Shown here: one piece after another, positions 27,227 to 35,998 of the stretch
Layout: every line of letters begins with the position of its first letter
How positions within the stretch are numbered: the stretch's first letter is position 1
Origin: Hondaea fermentalgiana
Taxonomy: Eukaryota > Sar > Bigyra > Thraustochytrida > Thraustochytriidae
DNA length: 46,527 nucleotides
Direction of reading: 5' to 3'
Assembly (NCBI GenBank): GCA_014084085.1
Contig: NPFB01000073.1
Coordinates: forward strand, 57,010-103,536
Program-made: the position numbers and the translations under genes
The notes under the pieces: model-generated
The model's input: only the letters and a program-made list of their open reading frames with translations
What the model was told of the DNA's origin: nothing
The model's database searches: none

Positions 27227-29818
27227 TCAGCCCAGCAAGAAACCGTCGGTGTTGCGAATGGCAAAGAGCACCTTGTCGCGGAGCACGGCCTCGGTCGCGT
27301 AGTCCGGGAGGACGACCTGGTTGAAGCAGGCGTGCGCCTTGCAGAGGGCATGTCTGTCGAGCTGGTCGTTCAACGTGAGGTTGAAGGGTGGCGTGAAGCC
27401 GTCCATCGGCACCTTGGAAGTTCCCGTCGCGAAGCGCAATAGCAGCGCCTGATCGGCGGCGTCCATGTCGCGAAAGAGCGTCCAAAACCAGTGCACGGCG
27501 GGGCTGTTGGCATCAAACCCCCCTTGATACACGCAACCAGCCCGGATCTGCTGTACGTCAATAAAGGGCAAACCATTCCACAGCATTTCGAGCTCGGCAA
27601 GCGAAAAGTCGGCGGCGCGCAACGTCGCCTCGGGCACGACCTCGAAAAGACCGCGCCTTATTGCCTCGATGTGGGGCCGGCACGAGTCCACAGCGCGCCA
27701 TTTGAGCATCTTTTCAACGTAGTCCTCCTTGTTCTCGTTGGTTACCTCGATGTTGCGACCGCCGGGAACGAGATCGACAATGACCTGTTCTTGCACGGGC
27801 GCGTTCGGATGCGGGTCCACATTGACGCAAAATTCCTCAAAGAGAATGCCGTCAATATCATTCTCAAGCATCCACATCATGTTCTTGACGAGGGCCGGGT
27901 CAGATTCACGCAAGTCGTCAATATCCACATGCATGCCAAGAATCTGCTTGAACAGGGTGCCGCTGAGTTTGACGTCAACGAGCTGGCGGTCGAGAATGGC
28001 CTTGCCAAGAACGCGGCCCACAAAATAAAACCAGGACTCCAACGCGCCGCCGTCAGGAGCCGCGGGCGCGAGGCGAACGTCATATCCTCCCGCCTCGCTC
28101 TCGCTCATGACAAAGAGACCAGAGTCCTCGGCAAAAAGGAGCTGTGAGACGCGCAGAAACCAATCTTTGGCAATGCCGCCAGCATCAATGCCCTCTTCAC
28201 CCTCGTATTCGACCTTGATTCGCATCTGGAGTTTTTCCATGTCATGCACCGCCATGAGCTTTGCCATGGAGTCCATGAGGAGAGAATTCCGATGGATGTA
28301 AAGACGCAACACGTTTGCTGGGCCTTTTGGCACCTTGCGTAATAGCTCGGCATTGAAGCGAAACCTCTTCTTTTTGAACTCTACAATTGGATCCACCGGA
28401 CCGTCAATTGCGGCGGGGCGATCGTCAGTCTCCGTGCCGGTTTCGATATTAATATAGCTGGGCGCGTACGTGTCCCAGCGCACCACTTCGACCCAATCCG
28501 ATATGTAAGGTCCAGGACCTGGGCCATCTTGCGAGCTGCTAGCAAACCCAGCACTAACACCCGCACCAACACCAGCAGAAGTAGCGCTCGTAGCATTAAC
28601 GGCGGTATTTGGTGGCTTGGTGCGAACGGTCATGTACTCGCTCCAAGGACTTGGACCCACTGCATTGACTGCCTGGACCTTGAAGTGGTAGTCCGCGGAA
28701 GGAGCGAGATTCAGCAGACGCAAGTGAAGAGCTTGACCCGTGAAAATATCTTGCACCGTCTCGTCGCGCAGCGCCCCGCCAGCGACACGGAATTCTCGAA
28801 TTTCGCTGCCCCGCGCAGCCGGGCATGTCCATTGCAAAACAAGCCGATCCGCACGAATACCGGACGGGTGCTGCACAAACGGAGGTGCTGGGACAGAGGG
28901 AGCTTCGGGGAATGTGTGCACGGCTTCACTGGGTACAGAAAAGGGGCCCCAGCCAAGTTTGTTATGTGCGCGTGCGCGAAAGATGTACTGCACGCCACAT
29001 TGAATATTCTCGACGTCAATTTGGCGCGAGGCAGCGGAGACATGTCCGAGCGAATCCCATTCGCGCGAAGTACGAAGACGCGGATCAAGAATGACGGCGT
29101 CGTGGTTCGGAACGACGGCCATGTACTGCACCTCGTAATAGTCAACAAGTCCGAGGACGTTGCAGATGGTGACGAAAATGATATTTGCGCCATGCACCTC
29201 GGCGCGAGGGGGTTTGCGCGGTCGGCGCGGCGGCTCAAAGGCTGCCCAGACGTCATCGCCGGATATTTTGCGACCGGTTTCCCCAACCTTGACGTTTCCG
29301 ATATTATTCACCGAGACGCCGGGGGGAAAAGAACGTTTGTGCTTTTCCCATTCGGCAGCGTCTGCGGTCCCGGTGTTGGCTTGTCGGTCGACGGCCCGCT
29401 CATCGAGCTCAATCCAAATGTAGCTCTCCCGCTTCGCCTTGAGCTTGCTCACGCGGACTGGCGCCGCGTAATAGATGTTGTTTACAACATAGTGAACTGA
29501 GACCTTTTGTTTGACGACGTCGCCGCCTTCGAGCACGACACCAAACTCTGCGCCACGCTCTGCAGCCTCGGTCTGCAGCGCCGAGGTCGCGGCGTCGGTC
29601 TCACCCTCGTCCTGGCGCACCTTGGAACTGTTCGAGACCAGCGAGCCGGACGAGAGTCGCTTGCGCGAAAGAACGCCGGACAGCCACGTCAGCATTTCGT
29701 GAACGCCTCTGGACGCTCCTTTGGCATTGCGCGCGGACTCTTCATCCAGCCGCTCTGCCGCGCTCGCTGCGTCCCACCTCCTTGCGCTCTTCTCGAGTGC
29801 GAGCCTGCGCTCAATCAC
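27227..29818 (-). CDS. HECT-type E3 ubiquitin ligase with two fibronectin III-like domains
   Basis: The frame gives 863 residues. It opens with GTG at 29818, directly after TAG. Either the first ATG (29695, 822 residues) is used or a small 5' exon is spliced on; a candidate ATG exon is 29883-29897. Numbering is from 29818. FN3-like domains lie at about 197-302 and 305-402 (YIFRARAHNKLGWGPFS; YHFKVQAVNAVGPSPWSEY). A WW-like remnant is at 441-468 (YINIETGTET), and the HECT domain at about 485-863: LRIYIHR-like start, EGEEGIDAGGIAKDWF, FYFVGRVLGKAI, and HACFNQVVLPDY with catalytic Cys831. HECT ligases accept ubiquitin on this Cys and pass it to substrates; the FN3 pair probably binds partners. 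No TM segment, so cytosolic. Confidence 0.93.
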   Translation of the reverse strand: MIERRLALEKSARRWDAASAAERLDEESARNAKGASRGVHEMLTWLSGVLSRKRLSSGSLVSNSSKVRQDEGETDAATSALQTEAAERGAEFGVVLEGGDVVKQKVSVHYVVNNIYYAAPVRVSKLKAKRESYIWIELDERAVDRQANTGTADAAEWEKHKRSFPPGVSVNNIGNVKVGETGRKISGDDVWAAFEPPRRPRKPPRAEVHGANIIFVTICNVLGLVDYYEVQYMAVVPNHDAVILDPRLRTSREWDSLGHVSAASRQIDVENIQCGVQYIFRARAHNKLGWGPFSVPSEAVHTFPEAPSVPAPPFVQHPSGIRADRLVLQWTCPAARGSEIREFRVAGGALRDETVQDIFTGQALHLRLLNLAPSADYHFKVQAVNAVGPSPWSEYMTVRTKPPNTAVNATSATSAGVGAGVSAGFASSSQDGPGPGPYISDWVEVVRWDTYAPSYINIETGTETDDRPAAIDGPVDPIVEFKKKRFRFNAELLRKVPKGPANVLRLYIHRNSLLMDSMAKLMAVHDMEKLQMRIKVEYEGEEGIDAGGIAKDWFLRVSQLLFAEDSGLFVMSESEAGGYDVRLAPAAPDGGALESWFYFVGRVLGKAILDRQLVDVKLSGTLFKQILGMHVDIDDLRESDPALVKNMMWMLENDIDGILFEEFCVNVDPHPNAPVQEQVIVDLVPGGRNIEVTNENKEDYVEKMLKWRAVDSCRPHIEAIRRGLFEVVPEATLRAADFSLAELEMLWNGLPFIDVQQIRAGCVYQGGFDANSPAVHWFWTLFRDMDAADQALLLRFATGTSKVPMDGFTPPFNLTLNDQLDRHALCKAHACFNQVVLPDYATEAVLRDKVLFAIRNTDGFLLG

Positions 29819-30632
29819 CTAGAGGCTCTCTCCCGTTGCTCTCCATCTTGTCGCTAACGCCGCCCGGCCAGTCACCGGACACCTTGACGCAAGCCATGTG
29901 TCCCCGCTGCTGCTGCCTGTCGCTGCATGCTCAAAGGCGATCGCTTGGGCTTGCTTGCTTGGCCATGCCGAGGCCTTTTCTGACTTCCCTTGCGCGCAAC
30001 GTCGAGGGCGAGAGCAAGCCACTGCCCAAGCAAGCGATGCGCGATCGCCGCTGGGACGCGCTCGCAGGCCCTCCGGGCGCGTGCCTACGACTCGTTCCCG
30101 TCATTTGATGGATGCAATACAACGAGGAGTCGAGGCAGAGCGTCTGGCTGCATGAACACGGAAGGCGGCCTCGATGGCCTCCAAAGCATCCACCGTCTCC
30201 ATTCCGTGCTTGGACGCTGAGGCGCTGGAGATCCTGCTTTCGAGAAATGTCTGGCACCGCCTCCCGCGCGGTTTGTTGCCCTCGCCCTGGCGATGACGAC
30301 GATGGTGATGTGGTGATGGACGCGATGGCTCCCTCATGACGACGATGCCAGTTCATCGATGCGAGCAGAGCGTGCATCGATCGTCGAACCTGCGTTTTTT
30401 GTGAGGACCCGGATGACGGCGTCGCGCAGGGCGAGCGCCGACCCAGACCGCCTTCGCTCGGCGCGGCGTGCTCGTCCAGCGGCGAGCCCGGCTGCCTGGC
30501 TGCCTGTCTCCTGGCTGCCTGCGCGCGGTCGCGGAGCCGCGGGGGCGCGAGCGAGCTCGCGTCGCAGGGCAGGACGCGCAGCCGCGAGGAAGCGGGATCG
30601 AGAGCGAGCTCGAGCACGAGGAGGGGGACAGC
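29819..30632. promoter_or_regulatory. Divergent promoter between HECT and SLC25 genes
   Basis: About 810 bp. Nearest the HECT frame is a possible 15-nt exon (29883-29897) and a 64-nt GTGTCC...TCTAG intron. GCTTGCTTGG-type repeats occur near 29945-29970. Long minus-strand frames here are antisense or low-complexity. No other gene seen. Confidence 0.4.
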
Positions 30633-31556
30633 ATGACGGACGCCAAGCTGCAGCAGCAGCCGAGCACGGCGGCGGAGAAGCACCGACGCAACCTGGAGGA
30701 GCTCAAGCTCAACATCCTGGCCGGGTCGTCGTGCACAGCGTTTAGCGTGGCCGTCTTCAACCCGCTCGACACCGTGAGGATACGATGGCAGGTGGCGACC
30801 GCGGAGGACCGGGCGCTGGGTATTCGGGGCTTCGCGCGCAAGGTAGTAGCGAACGAAGGCTTCGTGCGCGGGTTCTGGGTCCCCGGCTGCGTGGCGCACT
30901 CGAGCGCCGTGGCAGTGAGCTCGGGCATGCGTCTCGGCTTCTATCCGACCTTGCGCGACCTGCTCGCGGGAGACAAGGACAAGAGCGCCTTTCACATGTG
31001 GCTCGCAGGTTTTTCGGCCGGAGCTGTAGGCTTTACGATCGCGAACCCATTGTTCCAGGCCAAGGTCCGGCTCCAAGTGACAGCACACATGAAGCAGCGA
31101 CCGTACGCGTCAATGACAGATTGTCTCGTCAAGATGGCCCGAGAGGAGGGTTTGCCGTCGCTGATGCGTGGCTCCTCGACGCTCATGGTGCGTGGAGCCC
31201 TCCTGTCTGCAGGCGCTCAGCTCGGCTACGACTATACAAAGACAGAGGCACTGCGTAACGGCGTCGAGGAGGGTCCGTTGTTGCACGTGGTTGCCTCTAT
31301 AGCTTCGGCATTTTTGGCCTCGACGTTCTCGGCTCCGTGCGATTTTATCATGACCAAGTATCAGGCGGCCCCGGCCTTGGGCATCCGGTACAATGGCATT
31401 TTTGATTGCGTACAGCAGATTGTGCGCCAGCATGGTGTTCTGGAGCTCTACAAAGGCTGGACTCCACTGTTTTTCCGCTTGGCGCCGCTGTGGACGCTCA
31501 ACATGCCGCTGTACGAGAACGTGCGCAAGCTCATGGGTCTCGGATACATGACTTGA
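30633..31556 (+). CDS. Mitochondrial carrier family (SLC25) protein
   Basis: 307 residues from ATG 30633, the usual carrier length; the frame is open further upstream but low-complexity. Three carrier repeats are visible. The signature P-x-D/E-x-x-K/R is intact in repeat 1 (Pro44, PLDTVRIRW), altered in repeat 2 (Pro139, PLFQAKVRL, Phe for the acidic residue) and partly kept in repeat 3 (Pro235, PCDFIMTKY). Repeat ends show EGFVRGFWVPG, EGLPSLMRGSS and HGVLELYKGWTPLFFRLAP. Six TM helices in the mitochondrial inner membrane are expected. The pattern is closest in feel to the dicarboxylate/UCP/oxaloacetate group, but the weak repeat 2 matrix gate makes substrate assignment unsafe. Confidence 0.93.
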   Translation: MTDAKLQQQPSTAAEKHRRNLEELKLNILAGSSCTAFSVAVFNPLDTVRIRWQVATAEDRALGIRGFARKVVANEGFVRGFWVPGCVAHSSAVAVSSGMRLGFYPTLRDLLAGDKDKSAFHMWLAGFSAGAVGFTIANPLFQAKVRLQVTAHMKQRPYASMTDCLVKMAREEGLPSLMRGSSTLMVRGALLSAGAQLGYDYTKTEALRNGVEEGPLLHVVASIASAFLASTFSAPCDFIMTKYQAAPALGIRYNGIFDCVQQIVRQHGVLELYKGWTPLFFRLAPLWTLNMPLYENVRKLMGLGYMT

Positions 31557-32198
31557 TTGATAGAAATCGATATTGCTTACCAACCTAGAGTTATCGGGTC
31601 CAGTGAGACTGTTCACTGTTCTTCTTCGTTTTCACTTGGTCTCACGCTCTCCTTGCTTTCCTTCCGGGGAAACCGTCGGGAAAGACAATGAAAGACACCG
31701 TTGTCTCACGAAAAGGGCTTCTTTATTTTGATCATTTGTTCGTAGTTCCTGTTGTCGCTTTGCACGCATGTAGAGATCGTAAAAGTGGTTGCGCGATCTT
31801 ACCATAGAAACATTGCAGTCAGCTTGTTCTCTGGTGTGTTGCAGCAGGTCGCGAGTAGCTAAACACCACACGATCGAGGCAAAGAAGCTCAAGATCAAGG
31901 TCAAGCAAGGTCTCCGCCCAAAGTGCATTTGTTCGTGAAGCAGGACGCTGCCAACTACTTTAAGAGGAAGGCATTGACCGTATCTTGTGGGCCATATCCT
32001 CCAGATGGGGTAGTGCTTCGCGTTTCCCGTGGACAAACAACGCGAGTCCTAGATGACGCCGCTGCAGAGGAGAATTCCAGAATTTTTCAAAGAAAAACAT
32101 GTCTCAGAGCCCGTAGACCTGTACTTAAAATCATTGGCCAATACGTAACAAGGATTAAGCGGGGAGGGAAACATCGACGGCCCCCCAGCTGAAAATAG

Positions 32199-32254
32199 GG
32201 CATCGAACCCGTTCTCTCGGATAGAACAATCCGAAGAACATTATTTGGGTTGCC
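32199..32254. other. Long imperfect hairpin
   Basis: Nested arms: GGC/GCC (32199-32201, 32252-32254), AACCC/GGGTT (32206-32210, 32247-32251), GTTCT/AGAAC (32211-32215, 32235-32239) and TCGGAT/ATCCGA (32217-32222, 32229-32234) around a 6-nt loop. Not a tRNA: no cloverleaf fits. Could be an ncRNA or an element end. Confidence 0.6.
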
Positions 32255-33395
32255 CACACTGATGATCGATCGACCCCGAAAATTTTGAAAATTGAAAATT
32301 TCGATTTTCGAACTGATTTTTCCGAAAAATCGGGCTGTGAATACAGACAGACACGTCAGGGGTTCTGTGGCGCCCTTGACTTAAAAAGCCCTCGTGACCT
32401 CAGCGCGACCAAAACCTCGAGTCTCATTAGTATGGCGACCGGAGAAGTAAGCCAAATTGAGATAATATGCGATGAATCAGCCCACCTTAGGTTTTTACTT
32501 CTCCGTTCACGGTAGTAGGCCTATACCCCCCTTCATTGATTGTGCAAACTCTTTTCCCAAATAAACTAGTTCGGGTAAATTATTGCCACGCCGGAAAAAT
32601 AAATAGCATGACACACTATAGCATATTTCTATCCGTCACTGACTCATGTTGTGGGGGTAAATACCACTTTAAGGTGATAACTTTGCAGCCTCCGTAGCTG
32701 AGGTATAGTACCCCTAATCGTCTGCAAATTATTCCGTGGGGAGATTGACCCAGTCAAGGTGGATCAAAAATTAAGGAATGTACATTTCTGCACAATTGTA
32801 CAAATCTGGTCGCGTTGAGGTCACGAGAGCTTTAACATCCTTTTCCGGTCTAATGTGTACCTAATACTGGACTGAGAGCATTTCATCGTCTGTGTCTATC
32901 AGGCCTTGCCAGACGACGACCAACACCCAGATAGGCAGGCAGGCAACCTGAGACCGCGAGCGAGAAAATGCCAAGTGAAAGGATTGCTGAATGGAAAATC
33001 GCGCCTGATTGCATGACAAACAATTTTTGCGCATGGAAAGATGCACGTATACTACGCGCGCGAATGGGCATACTTTGAGCAAGGCCAAGGAAAATTGAAA
33101 GACAAAAGAGGATGGCAAAGCGACACCACAGGAAAACGTAGTCGTACGCGCAAGGGGGAGAGGGCGGGCACGTAAAGGAAACATGTGGTCGTGCGCTTTC
33201 ATACTTGCGTTCGTTATTATCTTCAGTTCTTTTTATTTTTTTTGTTTTCTGGGTGCTTGTTTGTTTGGCTTTTCTACAAATAAAGGAAACGTCTGCGCGC
33301 ATATGCGCGCGCGCAAACAAAAAGGTGGGAATAAGTTGAATACGCAGCATTGAAATAACACAGAATTGGAGCGGGTGAATGAGCGAGTGGGAGAA

Positions 33396-33397
<2 letters not shown>

Positions 33398-33426
<29 letters not shown>
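33398..33426. repeat. (GA)n microsatellite
   Basis: About 14 GA units just past the kinase stop, probably in its 3' UTR. Confidence 0.9.
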
Positions 33427-33430
<4 letters not shown>

Positions 33431-33443
33431 GGGGTGTAGTTGC

Positions 33444-34625
33444 TCAAACGGTCGTGAGCCAAGGATGACGAAGGACTTCCACAGCAGTCGGGCGGTCAAA
33501 GGGCGAATAGTGGAGAAGGTCGCTGATAAGATGCTGCGCATCTAGTGAAATGTCATTCCATCGGTGGTTCGAGTAACGCGGACCGCGGTAGGCCTCCTGC
33601 AGGTGCTCTTCCATGAGCGTGCTGCCATCGGTGCTGGCTGGGAAGGGGAGCTCACCGCTCAGGGCGGCATACATCATGACTCCAAAGGACCACATGTCGC
33701 AAGCGGAGTCAATGTTCTTCTCCCTCTTGAGCACCTGAGGGGAGGCGTACCCAAAAGTTCCGGCAGGAGGCTCGATGAGGTCAACCGTTCCAAAGACATG
33801 GCTGAGGCCAAAGTCACAGAGCACAGGCGCGAGCGAAGACCAAGGGAGCATTTCATCAAAGCCGATGCATGTCGGGTCGAGCTGTGTATTGGGACGAGAA
33901 GCCACGCGAAACAGGATATTTTCAGGTTTGACGTCGCGATGGATAATGTCCTGATGGTGAAGGTGAGCCAGGCTGTGGGCGACCTGGCGCATGACCGGCT
34001 TGAGGTCGCGCTCAGGTACGTGTCCAAGGTGCACGATACGATCGAACAGGTCGCCGCCACCAAGATACTCGAGCACCACGACGAACTGGTCCTCGAGCTC
34101 GATGATTTCCTGTGGCACGGTGAAAAGGCTGCGCGCACATGCATCGCTTTTCTCAACCTCCATGAGCTGGCGCAGCACGGAAAGCTCCGTTTGCAGTACC
34201 CTTTGGTCCGCGTTCTTGTTTATACACTTGAGTGCGACGCACTTGTTCTTGTCTTGGGTGTCAATGCCGAGTCGAACGAGTCCAAAACCACCGCGGCCGA
34301 TGAGCTCCTTGACCTCGTACCTGTCTGCGAGGCGCTCATTTTGTAGAGATCGCGAGCTACGCTCGCGACGGCGAAAGGCAGAAGGCAGGCCGGACCCCCT
34401 TGCGCCGCGCGAGGTAATTCGAGCGCCGGTGCCCTCGGATTCACGTCCATCCGAGCTGGCAAAGGTGGCCTCGTGCGGCTCCGGAGCCGTCGAGGATAGT
34501 GGGCGCGTTTGGGCGCTGTCGCGTGCGGTCACTTTCCACGCAGCATTGAGTCGCCCTCCAAAGCCGTCCAAATGCGCGCGACGTCCTGCGTTCGTGGCCA
34601 GGCTCTTGAGCAAGGTTTGCGCCAT
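33444..34625 (-). CDS. Serine/threonine protein kinase, CAMK-like
   Basis: 393 residues from ATG 34625. The kinase domain (about 103-391) is complete: glycine loop GRGGFGLV (110-117), VALK with Lys133, helix C Glu147, HRDVKPEN with catalytic Asp231, DFG (271-273), SPQ in place of APE (295-297), DMWSFGVMMY, and DRPTAVEVLRHPWL at the end. The extended P+1 loop GTFGYASPQ and the HPWL ending fit the CAMK group. An insertion (about 243-266) lies between catalytic loop and DFG. No Ca/calmodulin-binding tail follows, since the protein stops right after the domain. The first 100 residues are basic and Ser/Arg-rich and lack acidic residues at the start, so a mitochondrial presequence is possible. Substrate unknown. 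Confidence 0.93.
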   Translation of the reverse strand: MAQTLLKSLATNAGRRAHLDGFGGRLNAAWKVTARDSAQTRPLSSTAPEPHEATFASSDGRESEGTGARITSRGARGSGLPSAFRRRERSSRSLQNERLADRYEVKELIGRGGFGLVRLGIDTQDKNKCVALKCINKNADQRVLQTELSVLRQLMEVEKSDACARSLFTVPQEIIELEDQFVVVLEYLGGGDLFDRIVHLGHVPERDLKPVMRQVAHSLAHLHHQDIIHRDVKPENILFRVASRPNTQLDPTCIGFDEMLPWSSLAPVLCDFGLSHVFGTVDLIEPPAGTFGYASPQVLKREKNIDSACDMWSFGVMMYAALSGELPFPASTDGSTLMEEHLQEAYRGPRYSNHRWNDISLDAQHLISDLLHYSPFDRPTAVEVLRHPWLTTV

Positions 34626-34715
34626 GAGCGTGTACGACGTGGTGGGTGGGTGGGCTACGTACGGCGCCCGCTCTCTCGCGCTCTTCTTCTACGAAGCTCA
34701 AGCGCTCCGTACGAC

Positions 34716-34757
34716 CGAGGCGAGGCGAGGCGAGACGAGACGAGACGAGACGAGACG
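34716..34757. repeat. (CGAGG)n-(CGAGA)n pentamer tract
   Basis: Three CGAGG and about six CGAGA units upstream of the kinase ATG; same pentamer family as at 14421 and 22336. Confidence 0.9.
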
Positions 34758-35149
34758 ACGCCCGGGTTCAGGGAGGTGAAGCGGGCGAGGGGGAGGCGGA
34801 GACGGCGCGCGCGACGCGGCACGCAGCGCGCAGGTCTGCCTCGCTCGCAAGACGGCTGCGTCTGCGTCTAACCAACCGACCCCTGCGCGACCGATTTCCG
34901 GCTCCGCGGACGCCGACCGCTTCGATGCGGCTTGGCCAGAGGGAGGCGAGGGACCCCTTGCCCTCGCGGGGGGGGGAGAGGAGAGACCGCGACGCGACCC
35001 GCCCGCGCAGCTAGCTGCCAGGCGGGCGAGCGAGCGGCTGCGGCGGGCTCGGGCGAGCGAGCGAGCGAGCGAGCTGCGACGTCTTCGCACGTGCCTGGCG
35101 GGTTTCAAAAAGGCGTCTGTTTCCTCGCTCCTTTCTGTGTCCTCTTTCC

Positions 35150-35242
35150 TGCTTTGTTTGCCCTCTTTTCTTTCCTCTTTTCTTTCTTCTTTCTTTCTTG
35201 CTTTCTTTCGCTTTCTTTCCTTCTTTCCTTTCTGCAAGTCTT
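35150..35242. repeat. Polypyrimidine TTTCC/CTTT tract
   Basis: Imperfect CTTT and TTTCC units over about 90 bp. Confidence 0.8.
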
Positions 35243-35998
35243 CTTCGCAACTGCGGCCGCCGGCTCTGCGCGCCTGCGCAGCTGGCTGGCCGGGCGCACG
35301 TGTGCGCAGCTTGGCGCGGCTCTGCGCGCGGGGACAGGTCGCGGGGGAGGAGGGGGCGAGACGCGGCGAGGCTGCTGGCTGGTGTCCGGTGGCGATCTGG
35401 CTGGACGCGGAGACCTGGCTTGCGAGCGAGAGTGGATTTTTGACTGTATGTGCGACTCGACCTGCGAAGATTTTACCGGGAGAGTCAAAAGAAGCACAGC
35501 GAGAGAAAAAGAACGTTCGTTCTCAGGGTCCCGGCTCCAAAGATGCTAGCAAGCGCGGACGCGAAGAGGGGAAGCGAATGGGGCAGGAGCGCGCTTGATG
35601 ACAGCAACTTAGCCTTTCACGGTTTGATTATGGTCGAAAATTGCTGAGAACTCCTCATCAAAAAGCTCTCGGGTCCCATGGATGCTCTCTCTCGCTCGCT
35701 CTCGTTTGATAAAAACGAGGTCGCTCAAGCAAGTAGCTTCGAGACATGGAACACTCGATAACTGTGTGTATATTGGACTGTCAAAACGGAGTGAAAATCA
35801 TGATGGGTTCAAAGGTGATTTCTTTGTTTTCATTTGTTTTTCTAGACTCATTTGCATGTCGCAGTGTTGTTCTAAGCTAACCCTTATTTTGTTTGGTTTC
35901 GCAATTCCAAATCGAAACGGGTCCCAGCTTCTTCCTTTTCTACCCTCCTCCTCCCCCCCCCCGAAAAAAAAAAAGAGACTTTAGCTTGAGCCATCATT

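Larger units (their letters stand above)
31557..33443. other. Convergent 1.9-kb region with AT-rich island and long hairpin
   Basis: 3' flanks of the SLC25 and kinase genes. About 32190-32870 is clearly more AT-rich than the surroundings and holds the hairpin at 32199-32254 and a run of AAAATTT-type inverted strings (32276-32335). A (GA)n tract lies at about 33398-33426. Short ORFs show no known domain. Confidence 0.45.
34626..35998. promoter_or_regulatory. Kinase promoter and 3' flank of orphan gene, repeat-rich
   Basis: Holds a CGAGG/CGAGA pentamer tract (34716-34757) about 90 bp before the kinase start, GCGAG tetramers near 35055-35080 and a polypyrimidine TTTCC/CTTT tract (about 35150-35242). 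Long frames on both strands translate to low-complexity sequence and are not called. Confidence 0.4.

Noticed and set aside
29931..31088. 385-codon minus frame
   Set aside because: Antisense to the SLC25 carrier, low-complexity, no domain.
32195..32260. tRNA gene suggested by a GGGTTCGAT string on the minus strand
   Set aside because: No acceptor, D or anticodon arms fit; the segment is a single nested hairpin.
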